A DNA stretch of 64,000 nt from Cardiocondyla obscurior (GCF_019399895.1 NC_091872.1:1930395-1994394); one strand, 5' to 3'. Shown: positions 43,584-55,441, counted from the stretch's first letter. Program-made: numbers and translations. Notes: generated by a model not told the origin, from the letters alone.

Positions 43584-46388
43584 CTAAATAATTTGGCTTT
43601 TTTTCTTTTTTCTTTTTGCATCACCTAGACCACGCCAATTTTCACATTCATTAAAAGACTGGACTATTGTTGATGCATTTGAAATGTCAGTTAGGGTTGC
43701 ATTTTTGTTTTTATTCTCATATTTTTCATTAGTATCATAATTTTTATTGTCATATTCTTTAATAACGTCGTTAACGTTTTCCAGGGGTTTTAATTTTGTA
43801 ATAGGCCATACTGTCGATGCTTCTTTGACACGTCCATCTATATAATCTAAATGTTGTATTACAAACTTGTCAGCTCTCAATGGAAGATTATTTTGAAAAA
43901 CTCGATGTTTAATATTTTTGAACTCGGATTCAACACTGAATGACGTTGCAATCGTAAAACCAATCTTACAAAACGGTATCAATATACCTGTTCAAAGAGG
44001 TAAATAATGTATTAGTTTTCTTACTCTTTGTACAAGATTAATGTTGTAAAAAGTATTTACAACATCTCCTTCGTTACATTTTGTTGCAATTGAAGAAGCC
44101 GTTTCATAAATGTCTGTGCTCCATTGAAGCCACCCAGTATTAAAAGTGTTTATTTCAAGTTTAGTTGTATCTGTAGTAATGATTTCTGTTTCAATTATTT
44201 CCAAAAATAAACCTTTAATAATATTATTTATGTAATCGTATCTTGTCTGTGATTCTAACTTTTGTTCGAGCAAAGTACCCATATTTGGACTCAAAGCTAC
44301 AATTATTATAGACTCCAATAAGTGTTCTAAATTGTGTAAAGTCTCCATTTTGTAGGCTTGACAAATGGCTCTAATATAAAATTGACGTGCTTTAGGTGAT
44401 GGATGTTGTTTTAAGCAATCCAATCTGCATATTAACGCTACTAAATGACTTACATCTAATTTAATAAATGTTGGAAGAACTATTTGTAATTTTTGCATCA
44501 CAAGATCGTAACAAGTCTACAAGTAATCACGTAAATCACATTTTGCAAATGCAATGGAAATTGATGTTAGCAGCGCATGACTGAAATCACATACAACCAT
44601 TCGAGGTATAGGTACTTTACTACTTATGATTTTTAAAAGCCATGTCGTAATTGTTACCGCGTCTTGAGCGGCAGATAACATTTGAAATACGGGTACACCT
44701 ACACCTACATATGGGACACTCATACATTGATATAGAAATATGTGACTTGATTTTGAACACTCAAACTTAATTTTTTTGGCTACTAAGCCGGTTGCGTCAA
44801 TGGTCATAAATGATTGCACATTATTCTTATAATGTAACTTATATAATAACTTTTGCTCTTTGGTCCAATAATGACAAACAAACGGAGATGCGCTAATGTT
44901 ATGAATAGAACCTACGTGTGTAGTATCTTTAGCATTAATAAGATTATTAATAGATTTTGAGCCAGTAAGTCTTAGACGTTTGTTCAGGATCGATTTAGGC
45001 AGTGAAAATGAAATAAGGTTTAAAGTAAAGTAGCACTTTTTATCAACAAAAAAACAAACTATAACAATTTATTAATACACAGTTTGAATACATAGTTTTG
45101 AGTACTGTCGCGCGGACGGTCACTCAAATTCAGAATAGCGATGGCACGCTGCTGCTCTAACTTATTTATTAGCGTTAGCACGCTTTAAAGTCAATTCTTG
45201 ACAAATTCGCGAACACTCGCGAGTACACAACGCGATTGTACGTGTAAAAACTACAGTTATCAAGCGTCGGCGCGCGAAAGATTTTGTAACAAAGACTGAA
45301 GCTTATGAGAGTTCTGTTCTCGCTGAGATTCAGAAAGCGACTGACTCCTAAGACGTCCGCCGTGCCATTCTTCCTTATCGTAAAGGACAAAGGCATAAGG
45401 TTACGGGACGTCCCGGATTCTAGAACTTTTGGATATTAAATAACTCGCTTATGCGATATGACAATTGCAAGAACTGTTTGTCAATTGTTTATCGCATTAG
45501 GTGCCAGTTTGGCCACGTCTAAGATTTCGAATCTCAAATCGTTGCAGACCGGAAAATTATTATCAAATTGCTCTTTGAATCTTAAACACGTTTATTTCTT
45601 GTCTCACTAATAATTTTTCTTAAAACAGTAGTTTTTGGAAGAACAGGAGAAGCGACATTTCCGAACTCTATTAAATCTTTTGCTTTAGTTCTTACGTACG
45701 TAATTGCATCAGTGTTAGTATCTATTAAATGATTAGCTACCAATTTTCTTGTATACCCTCTTAATTGTCTTCTCTTTACATAAACATAATTTGGATTAGG
45801 ACTCCTAATGATACAATTAAATGTAACACTGTCATTTTTAGTTGGCTTTTCTGTAAGAATACAAGCAAGTTTTGCAGAACATTCATTGCAATATGCTTTA
45901 ACTTTACAATATGTTGGATACTTCTTTGAACAAAATTTCACGCGTTTGAATGACCATGGGCAAGGTACACGACACTGAAACCAAATATTTTGTGCAAGGA
46001 CATCGCTCCATCTGGATTGAAAAGTTACATAGTCATTATTATTACTTTAAGGCTGAATTTTTTTCCATTGTTCTTCTGTAAGTTTTATGTTAAATTTTTG
46101 AGTAATTTTTATTTCAGAAATATTAGGCTGAAAAGAACAATCGTGATTAAAAGTGAATAGATCTATATATCCAAAATTAATTAATATTGAACCGTATATA
46201 CCATGTCTGTTATTTTTAATAATAACATATATATGTTTTGGACTTGGATTGCCACCCATAGCTGTAGAAATGTTTTTAAATATTTGATTTGATGGAGGTA
46301 AGACTTCACCGTTATCAGTAATTGCTTTATACTCCTCGCTTTTCAAAATATCTTTCAAATTTTCTAAATCATACATTTTGTGAATCAA
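43584..46388 (-). pseudogene. MULE-like transposase, decayed
   Basis: Starts at ATG 46388. Pieces in order on the minus strand: 46388-46047 (N-terminal), 45941-45582 with a Cys-rich DNA-binding-like region (CRVPCPW ... CSKKYPTYCKVKAYCNECSAKLACIL), 44990-44517 with catalytic blocks MTIDATG (first Asp) and VVCDFSHALL (second Asp), 44501-43992 (helical) and 43982-43584. In-frame stops at about 46047, 44517 and 43992 lie in an otherwise continuous frame. A frameshift sits in an A-run near 43600. A non-coding stretch at 45010-45580 interrupts the middle. The protein would bind the long TIRs and cut and join DNA in the nucleus. Family call rests on the D-x-T/A-G and D-F-S motifs, spacing and TIR/TSD type. 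Confidence 0.68.
45010..45580. other. Non-coding insertion or intron in the MULE transposase
   Basis: Separates the DNA-binding-like region from the first catalytic Asp. No clear GT-AG ends were found, so an insertion is favoured over an intron. No family recognised. Confidence 0.4.
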
Positions 46389-47042
46389 TTTATTCCTTTT
46401 CGATATAAGTTAATTAAATTAAAAATTGCAGTTGTCTAAATTTATAATTTACATTTACAGAAGAGTATTAAAAAAGTGTTACATTTAAATATATCTTTAA
46501 TCACGCAATATTCAAATGTCACATATTCTTATTTCAATGTTAAGAATTAAATAACAAGAAACATATCCACATTTTCAAACATTGCACTTACAATACATGA
46601 ACATGAAAGAATGGCAGAAATATGACATTTCCACTGATTTTCATGGAAAGTATGAGCCAGCAAAAACACTTTTGCTTACGTGTAATTAAAAATCACGGTC
46701 TGGTTGTCTAATTAATCTTCTATACTTCTTTTCAACAATGGTCTTCAACATGGCGAGGAACGTAGTGCTCGAAAAAATTACAATTTCGATGTTTATGATC
46801 CCATGAAATTTGTCTCGGAATTCGTTAACAACGTACTGTTTGTCCACAACGTCATAAGACATTTAAAAAAATTCTGAAAGTGAAAAAAAATTAATTGCAC
46901 AATATACAATGACTAATGATACAACTTGTTATAACAAATACAAATAATAAAACAGAAAAGAAATAAAATAAATATTACTCATATTAAGACTTACCTCTAT
47001 TACTCTTACACGAAGCTAAATAAAATTGCTCACAGTTATATA
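46389..47042. other. AT-rich spacer inside giant MULE
   Basis: Upstream of the transposase start, so it may hold its promoter. No distinct TATA box could be singled out in the AT-rich background. Confidence 0.4.
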
Positions 47043-47425
47043 CAGAATGTCCCAGACATAACGAAAGATACTGGAAGGATAGATAGAATTGATTGAGACA
47101 AGTAAAAAAATCCCGTACCATTTTGCAAAATTCTCAACCGTTATTGATAAAAAAATTAAAATGTATAAATTGTATAGGCGTAAGAGCGACAATGATGCTG
47201 CGCGTCAGTAAGCGCGACAGGCGAATGGCTAAAAATGGCACCGTCGCCTGTCACGCTCACTCACGCGCAGCATCCTTGTCGCTCTTACGCCTATACAATT
47301 TATACATTTTAATTTTTTTTTTAATAACGGTTGAGAATTTTGCAAAATAGTATGGGACTTTTCTACTTGTCTTAATCAATTCTATCTATCCTCCCAGTAT
47401 CCTTTGTTATGTCTGGGACACCCTG
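47043..47425. mobile_element. Palindromic MITE, second copy
   Basis: Ends CAGAATGTCCC and GGGACACCCTG with TA on both sides (47041-47042, 47426-47427). A 383-bp inverted repeat whose centre shares the GCGACAGGCGAATGGC segment with the MITE at 31045. Confidence 0.88.
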
Positions 47426-47579
47426 TATATGAAACTCTATTATCTAAAAAAAATTACATTTTTTTGATGTTATAATATACGCCATTATGTGACACGCGTT
47501 GCGAAAATAATGACAAATAACCATACCTGAATTCTTTTTTCGACACGTGTATAGCTATGTGCCTTGTCAGAATAAATTT

Positions 47580-48997
47580 TGTAACGCGGTAATTTTATCG
47601 GTGGAAAACTCGCCGGGAACCGGGGTACGAGTAAGAAGTGAGACGTGATTAAACGTGAAAAAGAAGTAAGCTCTACTTTATTATAAACTTAAAGATAAAT
47701 GGTAACACAAAAATAAACCTGTAATACAAAAGAAATCTAATGCTAAAGTAACGCAGAAAACAACAGAAATACTCTAGTCGCTCGGTGGAACGGTACACGA
47801 CCAGCCTCTATTACGCTAAGGGCCGAAGTGAAAGATCGATCAGCGCCAGGTTCCGTGGGTGACGGTACACGGCCGCAAGTCGGTGGCACGGTCCAAGGTG
47901 GGCCCCGTGTTCGGAGGGAGTTATGCGGTCGTGAGGCGGCGGCGCAGCGTGTAGTGCAAGCCCTCCGAGTCGTATCGTTCGGGCGGAACGGCGTGATCGC
48001 GGGTCGGCGACGTGGTGTGTATAATCAGTTCTCCGAATCGTGCCGTTCGGACAGGAATACGCGGTTGCGAGTCGGCGGTACGGTGTACACAGTAGGCCGC
48101 TCAGGCCGTGACGGTCGGACAGGTTTCGCGGTCGCGAGTCGGCGGCATCGGTTACAGGATAGGCCGTTCAGGCCGAGTCGGTCGAACAAGTCCCGCGGTT
48201 GCGAATCGGCGGGGCAGGGCACAGGGTAGGCCGTTCGGGCCGTGGCGGTCGTACAATCTCCGCGATCGCGAGTCAACGGCGCAGAGTACAGGGTGAGCCG
48301 TTCGGACTGTGGCGAGGGAAGTCCGAGAGCGCCCGGACGAAGGAAGGCTCGGGAGCGCCCGAGTCCCGGAGACAGCGGTATAGAAGGCCGGGTGAGCCCG
48401 GTCGAGGACAGGCTCGGGAGCGCCCGAGTCCTGGAGGTAGCGGTATCGAAGGCCGGGTGAGCCCGGTCGAGGACAGGCTTGGGAGCGCCCGAGTCCTGGA
48501 GGTAGCGGTATCGAAGGCCGGGTGAGCCCGGTCGAGGACAGGCTCGGGAGCGCCCGAGTCCTGGAGGTAGCGGTATCGAAGGCCGGGTGAGCCCGGTCGA
48601 GGACAGGCTCGGGAGCGCCCGAGTCCTGAAGGTAGCGGTATTGAAGGCCGGGTGAGCCCGGTCGAGGACAGGCTCGGGAGCGCCCAAGACCTGGAGGGTC
48701 GGATGCTGGAGTGCTCTCCAGCGAGGAAAAGGTACCTCGTCTGCGTACGAGGCAGCTTATATACCCGTGGGCCCGAGAGTGGGGGACCTCCCACTCCCGA
48801 GCGGTCGGTGGCGGTGCGCGGTGTGGGCGGTTGGGCGGCCCATGTTACGCGTTACGGTGATCCGCGCTACGCGCCGCGGGCGGCTGGTCGGCCCGCGTGA
48901 CTTTATTCTTTGGTCGGGACCGCGCAATATCTCGGGCGAAACGATGGTGGTCGCGGCGCGGGGTCTGAGTTTATAGATTTAGTGGCTTAGGGCCACA
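47580..48997 (-). mobile_element. LTR-X copy C, solo-LTR-like, 1.42 kb
   Basis: Termini TGTAACGCGG and GGGCCACA with a perfect 4-bp duplication ATTT (47576-47579, 48998-49001). Same orientation and length as copy A. Minisatellite 1 is at about 47860-48300 and minisatellite 2 at 48340-48710. Minus-strand TATATAA is at 48763-48757. Confidence 0.9.
48340..48710 (+). repeat. LTR-X minisatellite 2, regular 65-bp array
   Basis: GGCTCGGGAG-type anchors at 48411, 48476, 48541, 48606 and 48671 give an exact 65-bp period. The units are nearly identical, which points to recent homogenisation. Confidence 0.95.
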
Positions 48998-49202
48998 ATT
49001 TCTTTGCGCTCAGTTGAGCGCTATTGCAATTAACGGTACGACTAGAATGCACAATCGTTTAACAACGACACGATGCTAATAGAAAGTAATTCAGCTCTTG
49101 TTGAACAAAAGACAAACGATGAACTATCGTCAGTTAAAAATCGGTAACCGCAAGAAGTCAAAATAGGTGGTGGGGGACACAGGAGCGATGATGGTAAAAG
49201 AA

Positions 49203-49935
49203 AACCTTAGGTCTGTTTGTACGTCCGAACTCTGGGCATTAATCGCGGCTTCCATTGGCTGAGCAAACCAAGCAAGCAAGTAAACGCATTTACGAACAAA
49301 CCGAAAGAAGCACGCACGTGCTTCCGTGTACATTCTTCGAATACCAAATTAACTAACGTGCATGGATCTTTCTGCAAAGTCTAATATCTCGCGATCTAGT
49401 CATCGGATCGCGTTTTGTTATTAACATTTTCTTTTTAATTTTTAAGGCGCTTTCAGAATCCGTCGCGGGAACTATTGGTACTCTTATATTTCTTTTCGTG
49501 TAACAATCGAGCGGTTACGCGCGCGGCGTAATTGCAAAGTTGAATAATTGGGCTTTTAATGGAGATATTTAAAAAAAAATTATGGAGTACTCCTCGTATT
49601 GAGTAGTTCTATCGATGTGATCGATCAGAACTATTTTTGAAAAAAAAAAATTTTTTATTTAAAAAATAAAAATTGAAAAATAAAAAAAATTTTTTTTTAT
49701 TAAAGTACTCCTATTTACGTCTAAATAAAAATATTTAACTCCTTAGAACTATTTTTGGACGAAAAAAGTAAAAGAAAGTGTGAAGTTAGCCCCCGTTTTT
49801 CAAATTGCGATATCTCGGTCAATTCGCCGAAACTTTTTTTGCAATTTTAAAGTACTCCTACTCATATAAAAAGGAACCTGGAACTCTAATTGGAACTATC
49901 GAATTCGAAAGTACGGGGCCTAACTTCACACTCCC
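49203..49935 (-). repeat. Giant MULE right TIR
   Basis: Inverted partner of 37738-38467. Confidence 0.92.
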
Positions 49936-49944
49936 AATATAGTC

Positions 49945-50404
49945 ATTTATACCGATCATAATATCATAAATACCTGTCATATTTTTGAAAATTTTAAGTT
50001 AATAATTTTTTAACGAGGAGGGGGCGACCTTTAAAAAGTGGTCAAAATCACTCAGAAAAGTGACTTCTACAACATATGTCAAGGTCATCGAAATCGAAAA
50101 AAATTACCCTTTTATGCATAATTATCAATAAATTTTTTAATTTTGCAAAAAATCATATATTTTGATATTCAATGATTGAAAATAATCCGGTGTATCAATT
50201 TTTACAATTTTTATCTCAAAATAAAAAAAAATTTTTTTAAAATTCAGTTTTTAAACTTCGCAAGAATGCATATATTTTGATATTTATCAATCAAAAATAC
50301 TTTAGTGTGTCAATTTTTATAATTTTTATCTTAAAATTAAAAAAAAACTTAAAGAGAATACAAAAAAATTAAATTTTTTAATTTTGCAAAAATGCATATA
50401 TTTT
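49945..50404. repeat. AT-rich tandem repeat, about 120-bp unit
   Basis: The anchor CATATATTTTGATATT recurs at about 50152, 50270 and 50393. No coding potential. Confidence 0.7.
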
Positions 50405-51690
50405 GATATTTAACTTTTGGGAGATGCTAAGGATCGCGAGTGCATAACTTCTAGCATCCCCCGGCGCCGACACACCCGTTGGACTAGGTGGGTCCCCCGC
50501 ACCGCCTCCATTTAATTTGGAGGCGGGGTCCACCAAATTATTTTTATTATGGCGGACCGGCCTTCTCTCGAAGCTTAACTCTAAACTCTTCTTAAATTGT
50601 GGAAAACGGGTGGAATTTACCCCTATACTTCCGTTTTCCACAAATTCCGCTCAACGGGAAAGGAACTTAAGATATGTCCCTTCCCCGAAACCGTTACTTT
50701 GGTGTCGATAGCGTCGACACTTGAGTAGAGACGAACGAGTCAGTGGCAGACGGAGTTTCCGTTCTGCCAAGTCGCCCGTCTCTTACATTGGGGCGAGTGC
50801 TTCCTCCTCGACCAAGTTGTCTTGGTCTATTACTGGCACCCCGCTGGACAGGAGTTAAGTTCTCCCGCCCACCGACGGGCTGCTTTTGCTTAACTCTTTC
50901 GGTCTCCTACTTCTTCCGCATTACACACATGCAGAAGAATGAGAAGGCCTCCCACGTCTTTTTACTTTCCAGAATGGTCGGGATCACGGACGTTATCGCG
51001 AGGTTCCGGCCAATAGTCTGCATCAACTCTCCCCTTTCAACCGCCCAAGTATCACACTCAGCTAAAGTGTGCTGGGCAGTGTCCTGGGGGGAGGGTATAT
51101 TGCACAGTGGTAACACGCCCCGTGCGGGTCCCTCCCAATGCGACACAGGTACGCGGTAAAACATCTGTGTCCAGATATTACCTGCGTCACATGGAAGGAG
51201 AGCCCTCTGCCCCAGCGACGTCCGAGCCACTGAGGCAACACGGAGCGCATACCATCGATGACTCGCCGACCCATTATATTAGGGTCGGCGAGTCTTTTCT
51301 CCCATTTAACTATAGACTCCTTCCTATGAAGGAGTCTAATTCTTTTTTTTGTTGCGGGGAGTGATTTCTCTCCCCGCATCTTTAATCGCTCGTAGCCGGC
51401 GGTACGTGCTCTGGTGCTCGAGGGCCGTAATATCTACGGGAACCAACCTGGCAAACACATTTGCCGCCACTCTTGCTACGGTCCGGTACGCCCTCGCCAC
51501 CCTAACGGCCATGGGATGGAAGGCAGCCTCTAACGCTGCCCTTCTTCTTTTATTGGTCGCCAGTGCGCCAGCCCAAAGAGGATCAGATAGAGTGGAAGCT
51601 GACCGTGTTCGCGATTTACGCCATTTAGCAGTTCGGAGACACACTACGTGCGATCCCTCTTTCTCTCACAAGTTTTGTTTTCTCACTCTA
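50405..51690 (-). pseudogene. R1-like LINE 3' end on the minus strand
   Basis: Minus-strand pieces 51644-51336 (AFHPMAVRVARAYRTV, where R1-type elements have the segment after the RT thumb), 51379-51062 (QVISGHRCFTAYLCRIGRD, then a zinc-knuckle-like CYHC) and 51230-50907 (C-terminal AVERGELMQTIGRNLAI). A frame change lies at the overlap. The knuckle should continue with CX2C...H...C but is broken by a shift. The segment 50900-50405 would be 3' UTR. The 7051 element has the same domain order. Confidence 0.75.
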
Positions 51691-51737
51691 TAAAATATCT
51701 TGATGTATCCTAGCAACCTAAATAAAATAATTCAACA

Positions 51738-51829
51738 ATGACCCTTCGGTGCTGTGTAAAAAATTGTAAAAAAAATAATAAAATTAATAAAGATGTATCT
51801 TTCTTTCAACAGCCGACAAATTGTAAATT
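51738..51829 (+). pseudogene. THAP-domain first exon
   Basis: ATG at 51738 opens a frame with MTLRCCVKNCKKN and DVSFFQQP, the C2CH start and S/F-F-x-x-P block of a THAP zinc finger. It ends in a consensus donor GTAAGT at 51830. The rest of the domain is not found before Gypsy-C starts at 52013. It may be a P-element-type transposase or a THAP host gene cut by Gypsy-C. Confidence 0.6.
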
Positions 51830-52012
51830 GTAAGTAAAAAATATTCTTGAATAAATTATAATTAAATTAACATTATTAAACCATAGAAATTATTGAATCT
51901 CTTTTTGATGTCTCCTTTATTTTATTTTAATTAAAAAATTTGTTGTTGTTGGTAAGTAAAAACATAAATTTATTACTTTAAAGATAGAGCGCTACGATTC
52001 TCTGCTTTATAT

Positions 52013-52305
52013 TGTTACGCCGAGAACGGGTTGGCAAACGTCTCCGCGTTCGCGTCTTTCACACTCACACACTCACACTTGCGGCGCTTGAGCTCCGCGA
52101 AAGAAAGAAAGACGTTTTATAAAAATGAACAAGAACGATTTAATAACAGAGCATGCAAGCGATACAACGTCTGCACCGATTCGAGACACGGGCAGAACTG
52201 TCATTTCTTAACCATAAATAATAATCCTCGTTCCCCTGGCAACGGGGAACCGAAACCTCGGAGCGAGCCGGCAGCTTCATGCTGCTCCGTATACCGGGCG
52301 TAACA
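52013..52305 (-). repeat. Gypsy-C 3' LTR
   Basis: On the plus strand it begins TGTTACGCC and ends GGCGTAACA, a 9-bp inverted terminal match. On the minus strand it follows the polypurine tract directly. Confidence 0.8.
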
Positions 52306-52325
52306 CTGCCCCCCCCCTCTCCACC
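52306..52325 (-). promoter_or_regulatory. Gypsy-C polypurine tract
   Basis: On the minus strand a run of purines dominated by G directly before the 3' LTR (plus-strand C-run at 52309-52317). Confidence 0.75.
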
Positions 52326-52804
52326 AGATTGTGGCCACAACAATCAGGGGGGGGCTTCCGTGGCTTCCTGTTCCATCTTGGACTCCTGTCCAAGTTCTCA
52401 AACACCACGAAACGACGCGAAGATTCTCCCTCAGCGCGAAGATGCTTCCGTCATTGCCTCTCAGCTCGCTCCCGCTGCTCCTCTTCTCGAAATCAAAATC
52501 TTCAAACAAGGGGGGGGGGCATAACTTTCTGTGGACCCTCCGACTCAAGGTCTCCCCAAGTTTTTGTTCCGGCATTAGTTCTTCTTCCCATGGAAAACCA
52601 CAGATCAAAAACCATAAGAAGAACAGTCTTCTTAAACGGAAAGTCTTCCTTCATCTCGAAATGGGGCGGAACGCGTCTCTCCCGAAGAAAATTCTCCTTC
52701 CTTCCCGTCTAGTTAAACTCCTCCTCAAAAGAAAAAAAAGAAGAAAAGCAGTATCTAAAAATCAATTTTCCCCAAAAAAAAACAAACACGGCCCCCAAAA
52801 CCAT
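52326..52804 (-). other. Gypsy-C 3' untranslated region
   Basis: Between the pol stop and the polypurine tract. It contains G/C homopolymers and no supported frame. Confidence 0.55.
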
Positions 52805-54660
52805 TTAATTTTTCCTTTCAAAATACGGAGCCAACCTATCCGCATGAACGACTTTCTTCCTATGCTTAGGCGACTTCTGAATACAGAATACCACCTCCCC
52901 TAACTTCTTTAAAATCAAGTAAGGTCCTTCCCAATTACTTTGTAATTTAAGAGCCCTACCTCTAACTCTACAAGGATTAAAAAACCAAACCTTCTGTCCC
53001 TCTCGGAATAAAATATCCCTAACATTCCTGTCATAAAATGCCTTTACACGAGAGGACTTAACCGTCATTTTCTTTCTGACTTGAGAATGGATTTCATCAA
53101 GCCTTTGTCTTAAACCTCTAACAAACTCTCCTCGAGAAGCTGAAAACTGAGAAGATTGAGGAGGCATTCCCCGCGTTAAATCTAACGGTAACCTTAAATC
53201 CCTGCCAAAACAAAGCTCCGCCGGAGAAACCTCAGTAACCTCATGCTTCGAAGACCTATAAGCTAACAAAAACATTGAAATCCAACGATCCCAATCTTTT
53301 TGATTTTCTGAAACAAATATTGAAAGATATTCCAAAACTGTACGATGCTGTCGCTCCACCTGCCCATCCGATTGTGGATGTAAAGCAGTAGTCCTAGTTT
53401 TTCTAACCCCCAAAAGATTCAACAACTCTTTCAAAAGACCGGACTTAGAATTTCGTCCCTGATCCGTATGTATTTCCTCAGGAACTCCAAATCTTGAAAT
53501 AATTTCTCTAACAAAAACCTCAGCTACCGTTCTTGCCCTAATATTCCTCACCGGAAATGCTTCCACCCATTTAGAAAAACAATCAACAATTACCAAAACA
53601 AACCTATTTCCAGAAGAAGATATAGGAAAAGGACCAAGAACGTCCATCTGTAATCTCTGAAACGGAGATCCAACATTGTAAATTTGCAAAGGAGATTTTC
53701 CTTTGCCGGAAGGTCCCTTCTTTGAACAACAAACCGAACACGAACGACACCAATCTTTTACATCTTGTTTACAAGAAACCCAATAAAAACGCTTCCGAAT
53801 TCTATCTAGAGTCTTATTGATCCCAAAGTGCCCAACCGAAGGAAAATCATGGGCATCAGCCAGAACCTCTTTAATCCGTTTACGAGGAACCACTAACTGA
53901 AACAGCACCTTCCTCAAATTCGGAGCTATCCACTTCTTATAAAGAACTCTGTTCTCTAAAACAAGAGAATCCCAATATGAATTAAGAACTCTTCCCGTTG
54001 TATCTAAAGAAGAAAATCTCGAACGGAAAAGACGTTCCCCAGACTCCTTCGCCTGCATTAAAACATTCAGACTCGGATCTTCCCGCTGATCCTTTTTCCA
54101 AAGATCTAATTCTTCTACTTGGAAGACTATTCGAGCCACAGTCTCACCTCCCTCGGAAAGACTTTTTTGCTCAACCTTAAAACAATACCGACAGTTTTCC
54201 GCTTCACAAAGCCGTCTCGATAAACCATCAGCATTCCCGTGAGAAGTCCCCTTCCTGTAAGCAATTTCGAACTGAAATTGTTGTAACTTTTCTACCCAGC
54301 GAGCTAACTGACCCTAGAGTTCCTTAAAAGACAAGAGCCACCTTAAAGAAATATGATCAGTACGAATTAAAAATTTCCCTCCTAAAAGAAAATGACGAAA
54401 AGATTTGACTGCATCAACGATGGCTAAAAGCTCGCGTCGAGTAACACGATAGTTCCTTTCAGACTTTGATAAAACCCGACTGAAATACGCTATAACTTTC
54501 TCCTCATCCCCTTGCTTCTGTGAAAGAACAGCCCCGATTCCTATTCCAAAAGCGTCAGTATCTAAAATAAACTGACCTTCCTCCTTCGGGAACGCTAACA
54601 CTGGAGGAGAAGTTAAGGCCCGCTTCAAGGATTCAAAAGCCTTTTGACAATCATCCGTCC
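52805..54660 (-). pseudogene. Gypsy-C RNase H C-terminal part and integrase
   Basis: After the Pao insertion the frame continues with RNase H (LDTDAFGIGIGAVLSQ, YRVTRRELLAIVDAV). TAG near 54314 replaces one codon and the same frame reads on to TSHGNADGLSR. The integrase is open from 54139: zinc module (HFGINKTL ... CRSCSVCCSKKG), core with D in QMDVLGPF, D in HTDQGRNS and E in DGQVERQHRT, and a C-terminal domain ending at 52805. One stop apart, this part could be functional. Confidence 0.92.
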
Positions 54661-55421
54661 TGTTGCGTCGAAAAATTAAAGCGTGAAACTACACACAATG
54701 CGGCGTCAGAATATAAATTAAAAGCGTACATAAAAACGCGGTCGTGCACGGCTTAGATAATAAGAAAGACGAAAAAAGGAAACACAAAGGAGATACCACT
54801 CAATACTCATTGAATTAGCGGAACAATACCGAGCGTAGACAAAGTAAGTCGTAAATTACGGCGACGCGACAGTTCCGGAAGGGATTATTTCGATGACGTC
54901 TCCGGATGTCTCGGGCGGTTCCGATAAGCAGGAACCAATCACAACGCGTTGCTATGCCAAATATAATGATTTGAAAGACCAATCAGAGAACTTTTTCGAT
55001 CTTACTTAAAATGCTTTCTCGAGTCGAGTCAGTCAGAGTTAGATCTTGCTAAGATTCGGACGCACGGAAAGAGTATCTTGAGTAGTATCTCCTTTCTTCA
55101 CGGCTCGATTTGTGTCTAACACGGCGTTGTCGTGAATACGCATCGCGTGAATTCGCGAGTTGCGAGCGATCGCTCGATTTGGTGTGACAGTCTCGGCGTT
55201 GTCTTTGAGTAAGACTCGATTTGAGATCTGGTCATATCCGGCGTTGCGATACGCATTTGTATAACCAGTCGCAGTGTGTATGAATTTCCGAGACGAACTG
55301 TAAAGTCGTCATCAGTGACGTGGTGGAAAAATAAAACATTTTTTAAAACATTACATCAAGAATAATTTATGTATCAAACCACGATGTAAAAATTAAACCT
55401 TTTGCATCGACCTACGAAACA
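54661..55421 (+). repeat. Pao 5' LTR
   Basis: TGTTGCGTCG ... CTACGAAACA. It aligns to 60915-61675 without indels. Confidence 0.97.
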
Positions 55422-55423
55422 TT

Positions 55424-55441
55424 TTGGTGCCTCCTGTGAGG
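55424..55441 (+). promoter_or_regulatory. Pao primer binding site
   Basis: TTGGTGCCTCCTGTGAGG three bases after the LTR. The tRNA was not identified. Confidence 0.55.

Larger units (their letters stand above)
37738..49935 (-). mobile_element. Giant MULE-type transposon, 12.2 kb, long TIRs
   Basis: Terminal inverted repeats of about 730 bp (37738-38467 and 49203-49935) both begin GGGAGTGTGAAGTTAG-like and align end to end. The flanks carry a 9-bp duplication, ATTATAGTC (37729-37737) and AATATAGTC (49936-49944), one mismatch. Duplications of this length fit MULEs. The minus strand between them encodes a MULE-like transposase and a USP-like region. Long TIRs recall the FB/NOF group. The element carries a Gypsy-B solo LTR, a MITE and LTR-X copy C. 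Confidence 0.88.

Noticed and set aside
47828..48794. Several ORFs of 100-220 aa in LTR-X copy C
   Set aside because: Minisatellite translations.
50378..50641. 87-aa minus-strand ORF with a Gly/Pro-rich end
   Set aside because: Lies in the presumed 3' UTR of the R1-like LINE and runs into AT-rich tandem repeats.
52031..52903. ORFs of 80-190 aa in several frames
   Set aside because: They overlap the Gypsy-C LTR, its polypurine tract and antisense of the integrase end; no family features.
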